Of a stretch of DNA of 64,000 nt, positions 35,260 through 47,592 are shown in pieces; the stretch's first letter is position 1, and each line of letters begins with the position of its first letter. A program made the position numbers and the translations under genes. The notes below the pieces were generated by a model that saw only the letters and a list, made by a program, of their open reading frames with translations, was not told where the DNA came from and ran no database searches. Location: positions 334,836 through 398,835 of the forward strand of contig VZRZ01007419.1 in the NCBI GenBank assembly GCA_013398175.1, given 5' to 3'. The DNA is from Climacteris rufus. Lineage: Eukaryota > Chordata > Aves > Passeriformes > Climacteridae.

Positions 35260-38200
35260 CTGTTAGAAGACGTCAAGAGAGGATGTGTATTACAAGTTAA
35301 TGATAAGATGTGGGGTTTTGGGCAAAGGGAGTGTACAGAGAGGCAGTGGATTAAAAGGGGGTGCTGTTTTGGGAGAGATAGTCTCAAGAGTGCCATAAGG
35401 TAAATTTCTGTCGCACTGCAGATTTGCTTGTACTGCCCAGTTAATTGTTCAACAGATTGTGATGCTTAGAAGTTTTCTTTGCCATTTCTTGAATATGGTT
35501 TCTTTGACAAGAGGAGCATGATAATGGTGGTAAGGATCACAAGAGAAGACACCACTTTCTCTCTTAACCACTTTTTGTACATAGAAAAGGTGACAGAGGG
35601 AATTTTATTAATTTAATTTATTGTTACATAAGAATGCGTAAACACAACAAATGATGTCTTGGAAACCAGAGGTACATGGGTATTTGTATTTCAGAAATTT
35701 GATTTTCAATTCTGCTGTGACCAATCAACTGATTTTAGTTTATCACAATAGTGGGGTAATGTTCCATACAGATAGTTTACCCAATATCATTAGCATCTCA
35801 TTGTGGCCTCAGCCCTTCAAGACAAAATGAGGAAATTAAGTGTTGAAGACATACAATACTGTGTTGAAGCTGGTGTTTTGGGGTGCTTCTCTTTCCTTCC
35901 ATGCAATACACTACTCTGTATGGAGTTGGACACGATGGCTGAACTACAGCTTGTGTTAAGTAAAAAACTGAAACAGCTGCAGCAGCAGCAAAAATAGCCC
36001 TTTTTTTTTTTTATGGAGTGACTTGGAAGGTGCACTGCATGCCCACTTCTGTTGTCCCTGAAAAAGAAGTGACAATATTAAAAAAAATGTGGCTAGGTGG
36101 CTGGTCTGGTGACTGCATAAATCTCTTCAGCAATATTTTGCAGAACTTGTTTGCTAGAGTCCTTAATTGCTTAAATGGCATAGGTTTTCAAAATGTACTG
36201 ATTTCATTAGACTACTTCCTTTTTATTGTTTGCAGGCAGCTTTATTATTGTATACAAATTTAAAGCTATTCATGTATATGATCTCCCTGAAGTAACTTTT
36301 AAGTACTTTTAGACTTAGATATTATGCATGGTTTGTGTAAGAAGCGGAATAATTTGACCCCAGAATTGATTATCTTAGATTGGAGAGTATTTTCCAGTAA
36401 CTACTGAAAAAAAAGAAAAAATATTGCAATACAGCTTAATGAATCCTCAAATAGAAGTCTTACAAAGAAAATAACGTAAAATAAATTGTAAAACCCATTT
36501 TTGCAGTACAATGTAAGTATTAAATATGTCTGCCTTGGATTTTATGAAAACAGTGAAAAAACTTTAGAAATACACTTTTAAAATGAATGTGCACTGGCAA
36601 TCAAGGACAATTGTGCTTCACCCGTCTTTAATAAAGTGATGGTTTTCTCAGAGCTGCTGCTAATTTTTATCTTAAATATGGTTTGTACTTCATATTCTGA
36701 GCAATAGTCATTCATTGCAAGAGTAATCCTTCCAGTACATGTAAAATAGGTTATGTCTTGTGGAAATTCCTAAGTTTTAACAGTCTGTTTACTTCTGTGA
36801 CTTACAGAAGCTCTTGCTTGAGAGCAACTGGAAGTTTTTGCATGATGTGGCAGCATTGAAAAAAGTTGTTAGACCATAGAGGCTAAAGGTGGTTTATTAC
36901 CATAAGTATTGTAAACCCCATTTTTTTGGAAAAGATGCCTATGATATCACCTATCATCCATTATTTTATTGCATCAGTCTGTGCCCTCTTCCACCTCTGC
37001 CCCTGCTCCTCCCAACAAGCACTGCTGCTCCTGAATTTAACTTGAAAGGTATCTTGGATACAGTGGTTAGTTTTAGCAGATAGGCCAGGAGGTACAACCA
37101 ATACACTGGGAAACCTAAATAAATTTATCTAGGTTTAAAGATGCTTTAGGGGATCTTAGCCAACCATTTGAGGTTTGGTACTTTTTATTAATCAGTTTTA
37201 CAGGACATAATTTGTTTAAAACTAATTCTAGTTATTCTCTAATTGCTTTTCCAGTTAGAATCATATTTTCCTTGGCTGTTACGGAAAGTATTTTTGGAGC
37301 CTAATAGCAAGATAGAGATTTCTGGAGTGAAAAAAGTAGCTGTAATTTTGCTCCATGAGACTTCCTTGCACCTTCCTCACTAGTCTGTAGATACTTTCAG
37401 GTTGTACATCCCAGTCAGAAGTGACACAGTGGCACTGTGCCAGTGAGACAAGCTCTGTGTCCAGGCTGTGTTACAATGCAGGCACATCAGTAAAGGTGGG
37501 CACTTGCAGCACAGGTAAAAGAAAGAACTTGGCCAGAATGTGGGTGTACTGAGAGGAATGGGATACTTGTGTGCCAAGAGTATCAGGAGACAGCAGGTGG
37601 CTGAAATGAATAGGGTATTTTGTGGGGGAAGGGCTATGGCTTAAAAATTTTGCACTCTTTTTCAGAGTTGATTATCAGTTACAATTACAACCCACTATTA
37701 ATTATGATGTTTTGTTTTAAAAGAGCTCAAGAGCTGACCATTACATCTGAAATCTGGTACAGACAATCCATGATGCAGAAATGGCTCTGCATAGGAGAAA
37801 TGAAGGCTGGGGAGGGAGAGAAGAAGTTTTAAAAATGCAGCTGTGCATGTTGTTAGATCGTGTTTGTCTCCTCCGGGTACTACAGCCAGCCAGTACCTGG
37901 CATAAATGAGAACAGCCTCAGGATCATATTGCCCCAGCATTGCGTGTGCTTTCAGAAGTGAACACCAGAGAATCACTTTAATGATGTTCTAACTTCTACA
38001 GTATTAGAAAAAAAATAGAAAACTCAATATATACTCTGTTTTCTATTACCATTGCCATCATTGAGAACAAACACATTGAGGGTTTTTTTTTCTTTTTTTT
38101 TTTTGTAGTTTCTATTATTTTTTCTGTAGATAGCAGTAACATCTAAAACCTTCAGAATTTACTGTTTCTTACTCTTATTCTTGCAAACCAGGGACCAATA

Positions 38201-40513
38201 TAAACTTGATTTGCATTTTTCTTAACTCTATGAATTTTATTAACTTGTAGCTTGTTTCTATAATGTTTTTTCAAATTTACTTCTCTGTGTTAGCAATTCC
38301 ATTACCTATAAAAGTTAAATAACTCAGTATTTTGGACATGAATTTTAACAGAAATTCAGAAATAAATTAATGCATCTTTTTGACCATTTTTATAATCAGT
38401 TACAGGAATATTTGCCCTACTGAAGAGATTTTCATGGTAATTCTCATATGGAAAGGCTTCTAAGATGTGGGCTACTATGGCAGAAGGTAATTAAAGTCTC
38501 CAGCTGCCCTAACCCCATTTTGCAAAGGGCCTCCCTGTCTTGATGGGTGCTTTAGAAGAATGATTTTCTTGCACTATGACTCCAGCTGCAGTGCTAAAAT
38601 TCAGATTTATTCTTGGGAAATGGTATTTCCCACTGTGAGAAAGTTATTGAAAGGTGTTATGATTACCATAAACTCCATTTAATCAGGATAAATTTAATTT
38701 GCATTCTTTTTTATTAGGGTATCTATCTGGATAACCTGATGACAGAGAATGTCAAAGACATATTCTTAATAAGGATAAAATTAACATTTGAAAAGGCACT
38801 GAGGTAGTGCCAGGAGGTGCTTAATTAGAGGCTAATACATGCAACTCTTGCAAAATTTGCCAAATGAGAAGTAAAACATTTTTTTTTCTCTCTGATTAAT
38901 GCAGGATTCAGTTCATACCAAGCGTTTGTAACTACGCATGTGGTCTTGGTGGGGATATAAACTGTTCTGTTGAGTATCCTGTTAACAGCATTTGTACAAT
39001 TTCTTTTTTGTTGGACATAATTTATTGAAGTCTGTCCATATTTAAGTATCTTCCTATCATGTAGTTACTTCTGTTTTATGTACTGACTCTGATATTACAT
39101 TCTATTTTTGCATATACTTCTCAGAAGAAGGTGACACAAGAAGCTATTTTTATGTTCTGATCTCATACTCTAGACATGATGAAAAGAATAAAGCACTGAA
39201 ATGCAGGATTTCAAGGAATATGCAGACATTACAGTTAGAAATGCCAACAGTAAAGATTCCAATTTCAGTGGCCTACTGGGTGGCTATGCTTCATTTAGAT
39301 AGTGAATTTTCCACTTGCTATCCAGTCCTGCACTAATCTAAAAGTCAGTAAGCCAGAACACATGAAGTTTTAAATAGAGGAAAACTATTTACCAAATTAC
39401 TACTACCTTTTCTGCATATGTGGAACTACCTTAGATTGCAGGAGGAATATACATTCAGCATATTAAATAGATTGTCATATCTACTGTTAATGTTCAGAGT
39501 ATTTAATCTTTTTTTAAAGGATATCTTTAGATGTATTCAAAAGGTGCACTCATCCCCATCCTTTTGTGTCTCAACTACTTTCATTACACGTGATACCTCA
39601 AGGAAAGCTGTGTGCCACCTAACTTTCATTTTATATGTTGTCTCTACTAAAAGAATGTATGTGTAAGAAATGACAGAGAGGGGTAGAAGGAATAGGCCCA
39701 AAAAGAAAAAGTAAAAAACATAAATTGAAAGGAAAGTAATAAATTCATAAATGTATGAGGAGGTAGGAAATGAGTGCAGCAGTAGGATAAGTGTTTACAA
39801 ATCAAATCTGTTGCTTTTAAGTTACATAAAATCTTGACCTATTAATGCATTTTACTTGGATTTTAATTTAAGTTAGGGTTGCTATTCAAATAATTGTTTT
39901 CAGTGAATGAAGTTCATCTCTTAGTGGAACTGGCTTAGTTCTCACTTTGTGGAACTGGCTCCTAACATTTACATTGCCTACAAAAAGTTGGCATCTCAAA
40001 TTCCATTTCAAAACAAGAGACTGCTGGAGAGTACACAGAAATTATTTGAGATTAATTCTTGTGCTGAGCGAGTTGATAATATCTGTAAATACCTCAATCA
40101 CAGCGAAATAAATATAAAAATAGAAACAATAAAACAATATAATCTTATCCTGACTGGAAAAAACCTTTGGAAATACTACCATGAGACAAGCCTGTTTCTG
40201 ATACATTTCTCATTCATAATTGAAAATTTGGTGAAAATCCACTCTGATGCAATTTAGAAACAGGGAGTGCATGGAATCATGTCTACCATCTGCTCAAATG
40301 CTGGTGGCAATATTAAGATTGATGACAGACCCCCCTGAGTGACTATTAGAGAAGAGTGCTAATAACACCTGCTGCATAAACTCTCTCAGGCCAGTAAGTA
40401 AACTGTTGAGATGAAGCCATGGTTTTAAAAGGTTCGTGCTCTGCAATGCTCCATTTCACTAAGACGGAATTTCTCTAGAGGCTTTAAAAAGAATCCCTAT
40501 GGCTGTCTGGAAC

Positions 40514-40669
40514 CTGCTCATTCATTTTATCTTCAGAGCAGATCCAGAGATGTGTATCCTTTTCAGCTGGAGATGCTTTTACAATAAGACTACTTTCATT
40601 TGGAGGAAGGGTATAAAATAACTCTGCTGTATACATGAAACAGAGGCCCTGAACAGAGCTTGTGTCAAC
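40514..40669 (-). CDS. Candidate additional XIRP2 exon (unproven)
   Basis: A strong acceptor (GATTTTCTATTTCCCCAG) precedes 52 open codons in phase 0, ending at CAG|GTTCCA, a weak donor. Both ends are phase 0, so it could be inserted between 51566-51850 and 35106-35259 without disturbing the frame. The peptide (VDTSSVQGL at the start, then PPNESSLIVKASPAEKD) looks like real protein, but I do not recognise it in XIRP2 or LIMA1. Without the donor, the frame stops at 40484. A chance open frame is quite possible. Confidence 0.3.
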
Positions 40670-40706
40670 CTGGGGAAATAGAAAATCTATTTGCAGAATT
40701 TCCATC

Positions 40707-40836
40707 TGTGCTGGTTTTGGCTGGGATATAGTTAATTTTTTTTTTCACAGTAGCTGGTATGTTTTGCATTTGTACTGGAAACAGTGCTGGGTAATGCAGG
40801 GATGTTTCAGTTTTTGCTGAGCAGTGCTCACATACA
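40707..40836 (+). mobile_element. 5' fragment of an avian ERV-L-type LTR
   Basis: It begins TGTGCTGGTTTTGGCTGGGA, followed by a T-rich stretch, CACAGTAGCTGGTATG, TTTGTACTGGAAACAGTG and TTGCTGAGCAGTGCTCACA. These are the first blocks of the same LTR family seen at 17215-17787. Only the 5' quarter survives, with no promoter region and no coding part. Confidence 0.8.
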
Positions 40837-42829
40837 GTTATGTGCAGCCAATTGTATTATGTTGATTTGAACAGTTCTCACAGCATGATGATGAATATTG
40901 GTGCTAAATCAGCAACTGGACAATGGATTAAACAGGTAACTCTAGGATATATGATGGTACAGGAACTTCCCTACCTAAACCAATCCTGTGCAATGGTCCA
41001 TATCTACTGGCATTTTTGGAGGTCAATACATGTGTGTTTTATAAGAACATAAAGGAATTGAGACCACAGTTAAGTAGTTTGACAGTAATCAAACAAGTCT
41101 GAATGAACCTTCTTTACAGTATTATGATACTATAGTGATTGAGTAACATTGTTTAAAGTAGGCCAGCTACAATATCTGTAAAAATGTATATCAACATAAA
41201 ATTTATGAAGACTTAAAAATAAAAAAAAACCTTTGTAGAAGTAAAACTTACTGCAGTGTTTGAAAGCAAATTTAAATAAAGTCATATAAAAATCAAACAG
41301 AATTTATGCTGTGTGCTAGAAGTCTATATGCATAAATGACAATACATTACCAGCAAAAGATGCAGAATAAAAGTCTGGATCTGAGACAGCTGTGTTTAAT
41401 ATGAAATATATTAGAAAGAGCAGCAAAAAAAAAAGACTGTAGAGGGTACAGACAGCATAGCTTTCTAACCAACATTAACAGACTACAATTTTCAGGCTTG
41501 GCTCAAGTCATGGAAACTGTTTACTAAACCAGTATTATTAGTAACCAAGAATATCAGAGGGTTTTTTCCAGAATCATGACCTGTGGTAGCATAAAAGGCT
41601 CTCCACAATAGGAGGCATTGAAACGTTATGAAAATTAAACACGGTAGCTTTCCTCTGCTATCTCCTCTTGCCTTTTTCACTTTCTAAATTTACACATATA
41701 TATACCAAACCTTTGAATCAAATATGATAGTTGGCACATTCTGTAATTTGAAAGTAATTGGAAAACTTTTACCACAATTTTTTAAAAATCCACACCAATG
41801 TTTTGTATAGAATTCTGCTCTTTTTTAATGCAATAAAGTTTTATTTAGAGTGTCCGCAATAAACTTAGTGCTGCCTTTGTATTGCAGTTGTAAAAGGAAT
41901 ACTGCTGCATACTGAGTTCACATGTCAACTTTATCCTGTTTTTCTTTATTATGTTTATCTTACAGAGCATACTTAGGGATGCAATTTCATATCTCTGTGT
42001 TTTCACACAGTGGAAATTTAGTAATCTTTATTTTATCAGTGCTACTATTATTTGCAAGTATGAAAACAAATGTTATTTATTTGGGGTTTCATGAGAGCAT
42101 GTGTGGGTTCCAGGTTTTTGTTTGTTTCTTGTAAATTCACTGACAGTATTTATTTTTCTTTGCACATTCTAGCTGAAATTTACCTAGGTGCAGAGACCTA
42201 TCAGTTTAGACCCTCGACATTGTTAAAATAGTTCAGTGTGTGTCTCTGCCTTTCAGCAAAACGAAACAATTATTGTGAAAGTGGTCTTTTCTATCACGTT
42301 CGTTTTGTGTCTAGTATGCTGAAGACATTTACATTCTCTCTGTTGTCATTTTCCACAGTCATTTGCTATTTCATGATTTTTGTAATTATTTTAAATAGCT
42401 GAAAATTGTTAGAAGTATGTTGTGGTGTGAAACAGAAACAAAAAATAACAAAGCAGGAACAAAAGCCCTAGCAGAGAGGGAAAACACATGGCTTGCAAAA
42501 TGACAAGTACTTCTACTTCTTGGTAGGCCCTCTGTTTTAGCTGTACATACACTCATCCTGCAACCCTCCCCTTTGTTTCCTTCCAAAATGTTGCCTGGAT
42601 GCTAAGATTTGACAATTTCCTGTAATACTGAGTGTGCTAGTTCCCAGATTTCACTGCTAACCACTTTTTGAACAGAAGAAAGTAGGACAGAAGAAGTATT
42701 TTCCTTTAGTTATTCAAGCAAGTGAGGCAGATCCCTCTGTTGTAGTCAAGAGCCAAAAGTAAACCACACAGGCTTAAGTCTAACTGCAGTTTCTCTCTTA
42801 GTACAAGCTCCAAGGAGTTGATACTTAAA

Positions 42830-42860
42830 TACATTTAAGCCTTTAAAAGGCTTAAATGTA
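42830..42860. repeat. Perfect 14-bp hairpin with 3-base loop
   Basis: TACATTTAAGCCTT and AAGGCTTAAATGTA are exact reverse complements separated by TAA. It is in the large XIRP2 intron, on either strand a stable AT-rich stem. No terminator-like or MITE context is visible. Confidence 0.9.
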
Positions 42861-45330
42861 TAAATTTCCATTAAACATACAATATTTTTAAAAAAATTAA
42901 ATATGTGGTGTATTCTCTGATATTACTTCCAAAATTACAAAAAGCAATATGTGTTCAATACCCAGGATTTGTCATTCATTCAGTAATAATATAGTGCACC
43001 TTCTACATCATTTGCTCTGTACATCTCCAGAGAATTGCATGCTGGGAATTTTTAGTGGTCTGAGCACTCATGAACTTAAAATTCCTTGTAAACTTTTTCT
43101 CAGTGAGCTACATTAAGTTTTACCCCAGTGCTTTATTATTATTATTTTTAATATAATAGTTGTATAAGCTCTAGATAGCAACTATCTTAAGTAAGGGCTT
43201 TTTTATCTAACATTCATTGCAAGTTTTTAAATTAGTTTTTTCCCCACAATATTTTTATCTGTGAAAGCTAGTAAAATTATAAGTTATCAGCTTTCACTAT
43301 TTTCTAAGAAATAGTGTTGTATTTGGTCGGATACTAGACTGATGTTTGAAAATGAGCAATAAGAAAAAATGAAACATATTCTATGATGGATGATTAACAA
43401 TGAGCATATAAAGAGGGTATTATGTAAGAGATGTAGCTGCAGGGAATTCAGAATGAGCTGTAAATGATGGAGTCTCTGAGTCAGTGGATATAATTAGGGA
43501 GATTCTCGAATTTAGTATTATTATGGACCATTTTCGTATCCATAGTCTAGCAGTGATATTTAGTATCTGTGACAGAACTTCAAGTAAACAGCTTCAAAGA
43601 AAGACTATGCATGGGTTGAACACCTATGGGTATACAAAGTTCACAGACTGCTTAACCTTGAGTAACATCTATTATTCCAACCTTTTTAATCAGGTGTTAC
43701 AGTTGAAACAAACATATCATCATACCATGACAGAAAAGATAAAAAGAAGCAGTGTTCAAGTATGGCAATGGTCTTTTCTTTTAATTTTTTCTTTCCCATT
43801 TGCTAAATCCCTAACAATTGTTAAGCTTTAAGATAACATGCCGTGTTGCTTTAAATTTAGGCATCAAATGTCTGGGAAAAGATCACACCTTTACACACCT
43901 TTTTTTGAAAGAGACAACAGAGCAAGCAGAATTGCTGACAACAGGGAAAAGACATGGAGCTAAAGGAACAGAAACAGAAGCACCCAGGTGAGATCTTTAT
44001 AGTGAAAGGGATTCCTGACAGATCTCATCTAAGACAGCTGATGTACTAAAATGTATTCAGCAGGTGATCTGTACCTTCTACCCCATAATGGCCCACATTT
44101 ACATCTACCCATATACTGGTACTACCCGTGCCTTGGACATATAAACATGGGAAGTCTTCTATGCTGTACTTCTCTGAAAACACAGGAACTGTTCTGCTTT
44201 CATGAAGATTCACAACAGTAGCATGCAGCTTCTGAGTATGGCTTATTTGGACCCATTCTCTTCAACCTCACAACTTAAGAAACACAGTGAGTCCATTACT
44301 CTTTCTACTAGATACTGTCAGAGAATAACAGAATTGTTAACAATTTCTTCTCACAAATGTTGTACAGGTTGAAGGAAAGATAACACAACAGACATATTGC
44401 AGATTTTACTTTTCATATTTAATAGGCTGTTGAAATAGTAATTGTGAGTATTGGTGCAGGTGCTTATTTGATTCACTTATTTTTCATTTGACACGTTACA
44501 CATTGTACTCTGCAAGCAATGTCTCTTTCATTCTTGTTTAATTTATGGATGTGCTCTCTCTTGCATACCAGCACCTGTGGATTTCTCAGGCTTTAGGTCA
44601 CAAGCTTATTTCCTTCCTAATCAACTCAGTGTTCTGTTTCCCTACAAGTGCTGTTACAAAGACATGCTAGTAATGACATATTTACTTCCCATCTTTCCAC
44701 ATCACTTTCATGCTTCAAGAATTGATTAAGATACCACAGGCTGATAAATTGTTCCAAATAGAGCTGACAGAATGACAGTGAAAATGTTTTGAGATTTGTT
44801 CTTTCTGACACATGGGACAAATACTCAAGAAGAAATTATTTAGGATAAGAAGTATTGTCTATAAAACATTACAAACTAAATTTAAACTAAATGTGGAGAT
44901 GAAATTAAAGAACATGTTATAAATAAAACATACTTTTCCAAACATCATTTTCTGGCTACTGACCATGGAAAGGAGCTCTGCCTTTCCAAGTGCTTTATGG
45001 TCAGTTTCCCACAGAGGTTATCAAGCTCTGATGGTGCTGGCTAATAGGTTGGAAACCATACAACAAAAATAGACTTGGCTAAAGCAAGGTATTTACTGAC
45101 TTACATTTCACAAAGGGAAGAAGTAATATTTTTCGATGACCCAGAAAGCTCAGTCCTTCACCCTCAAGATCAAACTGTACAAACTGCAAGACAATGACAA
45201 CTTGTTTCTAAGAAGTTTTTTACTTTACTGGTCTCTGCAGATTTTAAAATGTTAAAAATTATTTCTACAACACCCAGGTTTTGGATCATTTGAAAGTGAT
45301 CGTATCCTTAAAGAACCCTTTTATGAATTT

Positions 45331-45353
45331 GTGTGTGTGTGTGTGTGTGTGTG
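45331..45353. repeat. (GT)n microsatellite
   Basis: There are 11.5 uninterrupted GT units, in the XIRP2 intron. Confidence 0.95.
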
Positions 45354-47542
45354 CATGCCTTTCTTAAGAAGCCCCGAGTGTCATATTCCTCGGTTCTCCA
45401 TCCTCTTGCTGTGCTTATTTAATAGCACACATCCAGATTAGATATAGCATCTGCACATGAAGGCAGAGCTTCTCTACCTTCTGGAGACTTAGCCAAAGAA
45501 TAGTCAGTCTGCTATAATCCTGAACTTAGAAGAAAGTCATTTCTGCTAAAAAAGGTCCTAAAGAAATATGATAAATATCAAATCTCCTCTCTGTTTGGAA
45601 TAAAAGTAACATTTTAAAATAAATGAAGTTATTCAGCTAGTTTCAAAATCTAGTTTCTTCTTGCAACCACCACAGATTATAGTGCATTGTGAAAAGTGAA
45701 AAAAAAAAATTACACTCCTGTAAATCCTTCTAAAAACAAGGAGGGAGAGCAAAAGGAAACATAATTGTATTTATTTCCATATACATAGTGTTATTTCATA
45801 GGTGCCATTTTCAATGTTTCATATAGAAACAAACATAGATACTTCTATTCTACTACTACAAATAGATTTCTATTACAGTACTAGCACACCGAAAGAAAAA
45901 CTCAACCTGGTGCTTTCCTTTTTTTCATTTTTCCTGAACTGAATGAGATTCTTCTCTGTTTAGTCTATTTACAAATTACATTATCTGTAGAACTTCAGTT
46001 AGCACAAAATAAAATTGTATTGCTCTGCAACTTCAGTGGTCTTTACTGAAAGACCTAACCTAAAGGCAAAACACTGTCATATCTGCAGTGATACAGGTAG
46101 AAGTCCTGAAAATCTCTCAAAAACCGTCAGAAGCCTTTTATTTCTGAAAAAAAATCTTTGTTATACACTCTTTTCATTTTCTAGACTTCTACAATGCCTG
46201 TTAAACTGCTGTATATATACACGAGTTTGTAGGGATATCTATTACCGTGTAATGATGGAAGTATGATACTGTTTAACAGCATAAAAAAAAATTGGACTTA
46301 ATCTCATAGAGAAAATGTGCTTTATGGTTTTAAATGGTCCTATTTAAATGCTTCTTTGTTCCATAAATAACTGTGATTTTTAGACTGCCTTCCTAGGAAA
46401 TTCAGTCATCCTGGGAAATGGCATTTAATGCACTGTCAAAATACTTTTTTATCTTATCTAACTGTACTCCACAAACAATTCAATTCATCACAACAGATAA
46501 AAAGTGCCTCTTCAAATTAAAATTACAATAGCCAAAAAAACAGGCAAGGAATCTTGTTAAGAGTTGTGCAGAAAACAGATAATAATCAACAAAAATGGGA
46601 CCCACACCTGAAATCATAGCAATTTGTTGATAACAAGTGATCCTAAAAAGAAACCATCTTCATCCACAGCATATTATACATTATGTATCTTTGTGGATTA
46701 TGAATAAGCAGTAAACAATAAGAACATTACAAAGCAAGAAAAGCCCAGTATCTATTCAACCTTAGCACCAAGAAGACTTTCTTTGGAAGGTTTAGTTGAG
46801 GGCATATGACTATAGTCCATCCCATCCTCTTGCTTATAAAAATGCAGCCTGCTCAGCAGTGCTTTTTATGTAGATGAGATTAAAACCAAATTTAACTTTT
46901 TGTAAGGAATTGGTGACACAAGTTTCAATTTTCCAACTGATCTGTCCTACTTTTTTTTCTAGCAACCTTCATCGTTGCCACAGCTCAAACAACAACTTCT
47001 CTCATTGTGAGGAAAAGGGATGATTCTACTCTTTTAAGGTGAGATCCCAGTTTCCTCTGCTGTCCACACCTCCAAATAACGCATAAAAATGGTAAAGCTT
47101 AATCGAGAGCAGAAGAATAAAAGAGTTCTTGAGGATCTGCTAAAGAAAAATATTATAAGTTGTTATTTGTAACACATTCAAATGTTTTACGGAAGTGTAG
47201 TTGCTTAAGAGTTAGGCAAAGGAGTGCCACAAGTTGCAGGCACCACTAGAGAAAGTAGTTAATGGGTGTGGTGGAGAATGAGGTCTGAAATGTTGATGTG
47301 TCACAAGTGTGAATCATTTGTGCTGATTTCAAATCCAGTTTTACATAACACTTTGGGCAAGGCAAGTGTGCTTTCCAGAACCACTTCTGGGTGAATATAC
47401 AACAAGTATAACAGTGTAGGTAACATGGAGAAAATAGCTCAGAGGAACTGAAGAACTGCAGGTGATAAACAGGGATGGGATGTGAATCAGTGCCAATTCA
47501 CTGATGAAACAGGGAGCAATAGCAGTACATTATAGAAGACCT

Positions 47543-47560
47543 TTGTGTGTGTGTGTATAT

Positions 47561-47592
<32 letters not shown>
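47543..47592. repeat. Compound (TG)n-TATA-(CA)n-(TA)n microsatellite
   Basis: TG units at about 47543-47556, TATA, CA units at about 47561-47579 and then TA units. The TG and CA arms are complementary and could form a hairpin or cruciform. Confidence 0.9.

Noticed and set aside
39949..40257. 102-codon plus-strand open frame
   Set aside because: No recognisable family and a composition expected of AT-rich DNA. A non-ATG start and no splice context.
45105..45183. 79-base minus-strand piece between a good acceptor and GTAAGT (QFDLEGEGLSFLGH)
   Set aside because: It leaves in phase 1, whereas the next XIRP2 exon starts in phase 0. No family match, so probably chance or a pseudo-exon.
47091..47172. 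Small plus-strand frame beginning MVKLNREQKNKRVLEDLLKK
   Set aside because: It faintly recalls the start of an ArfGAP-like protein, but it stops after about 27 codons with no splice donor or continuing homology.
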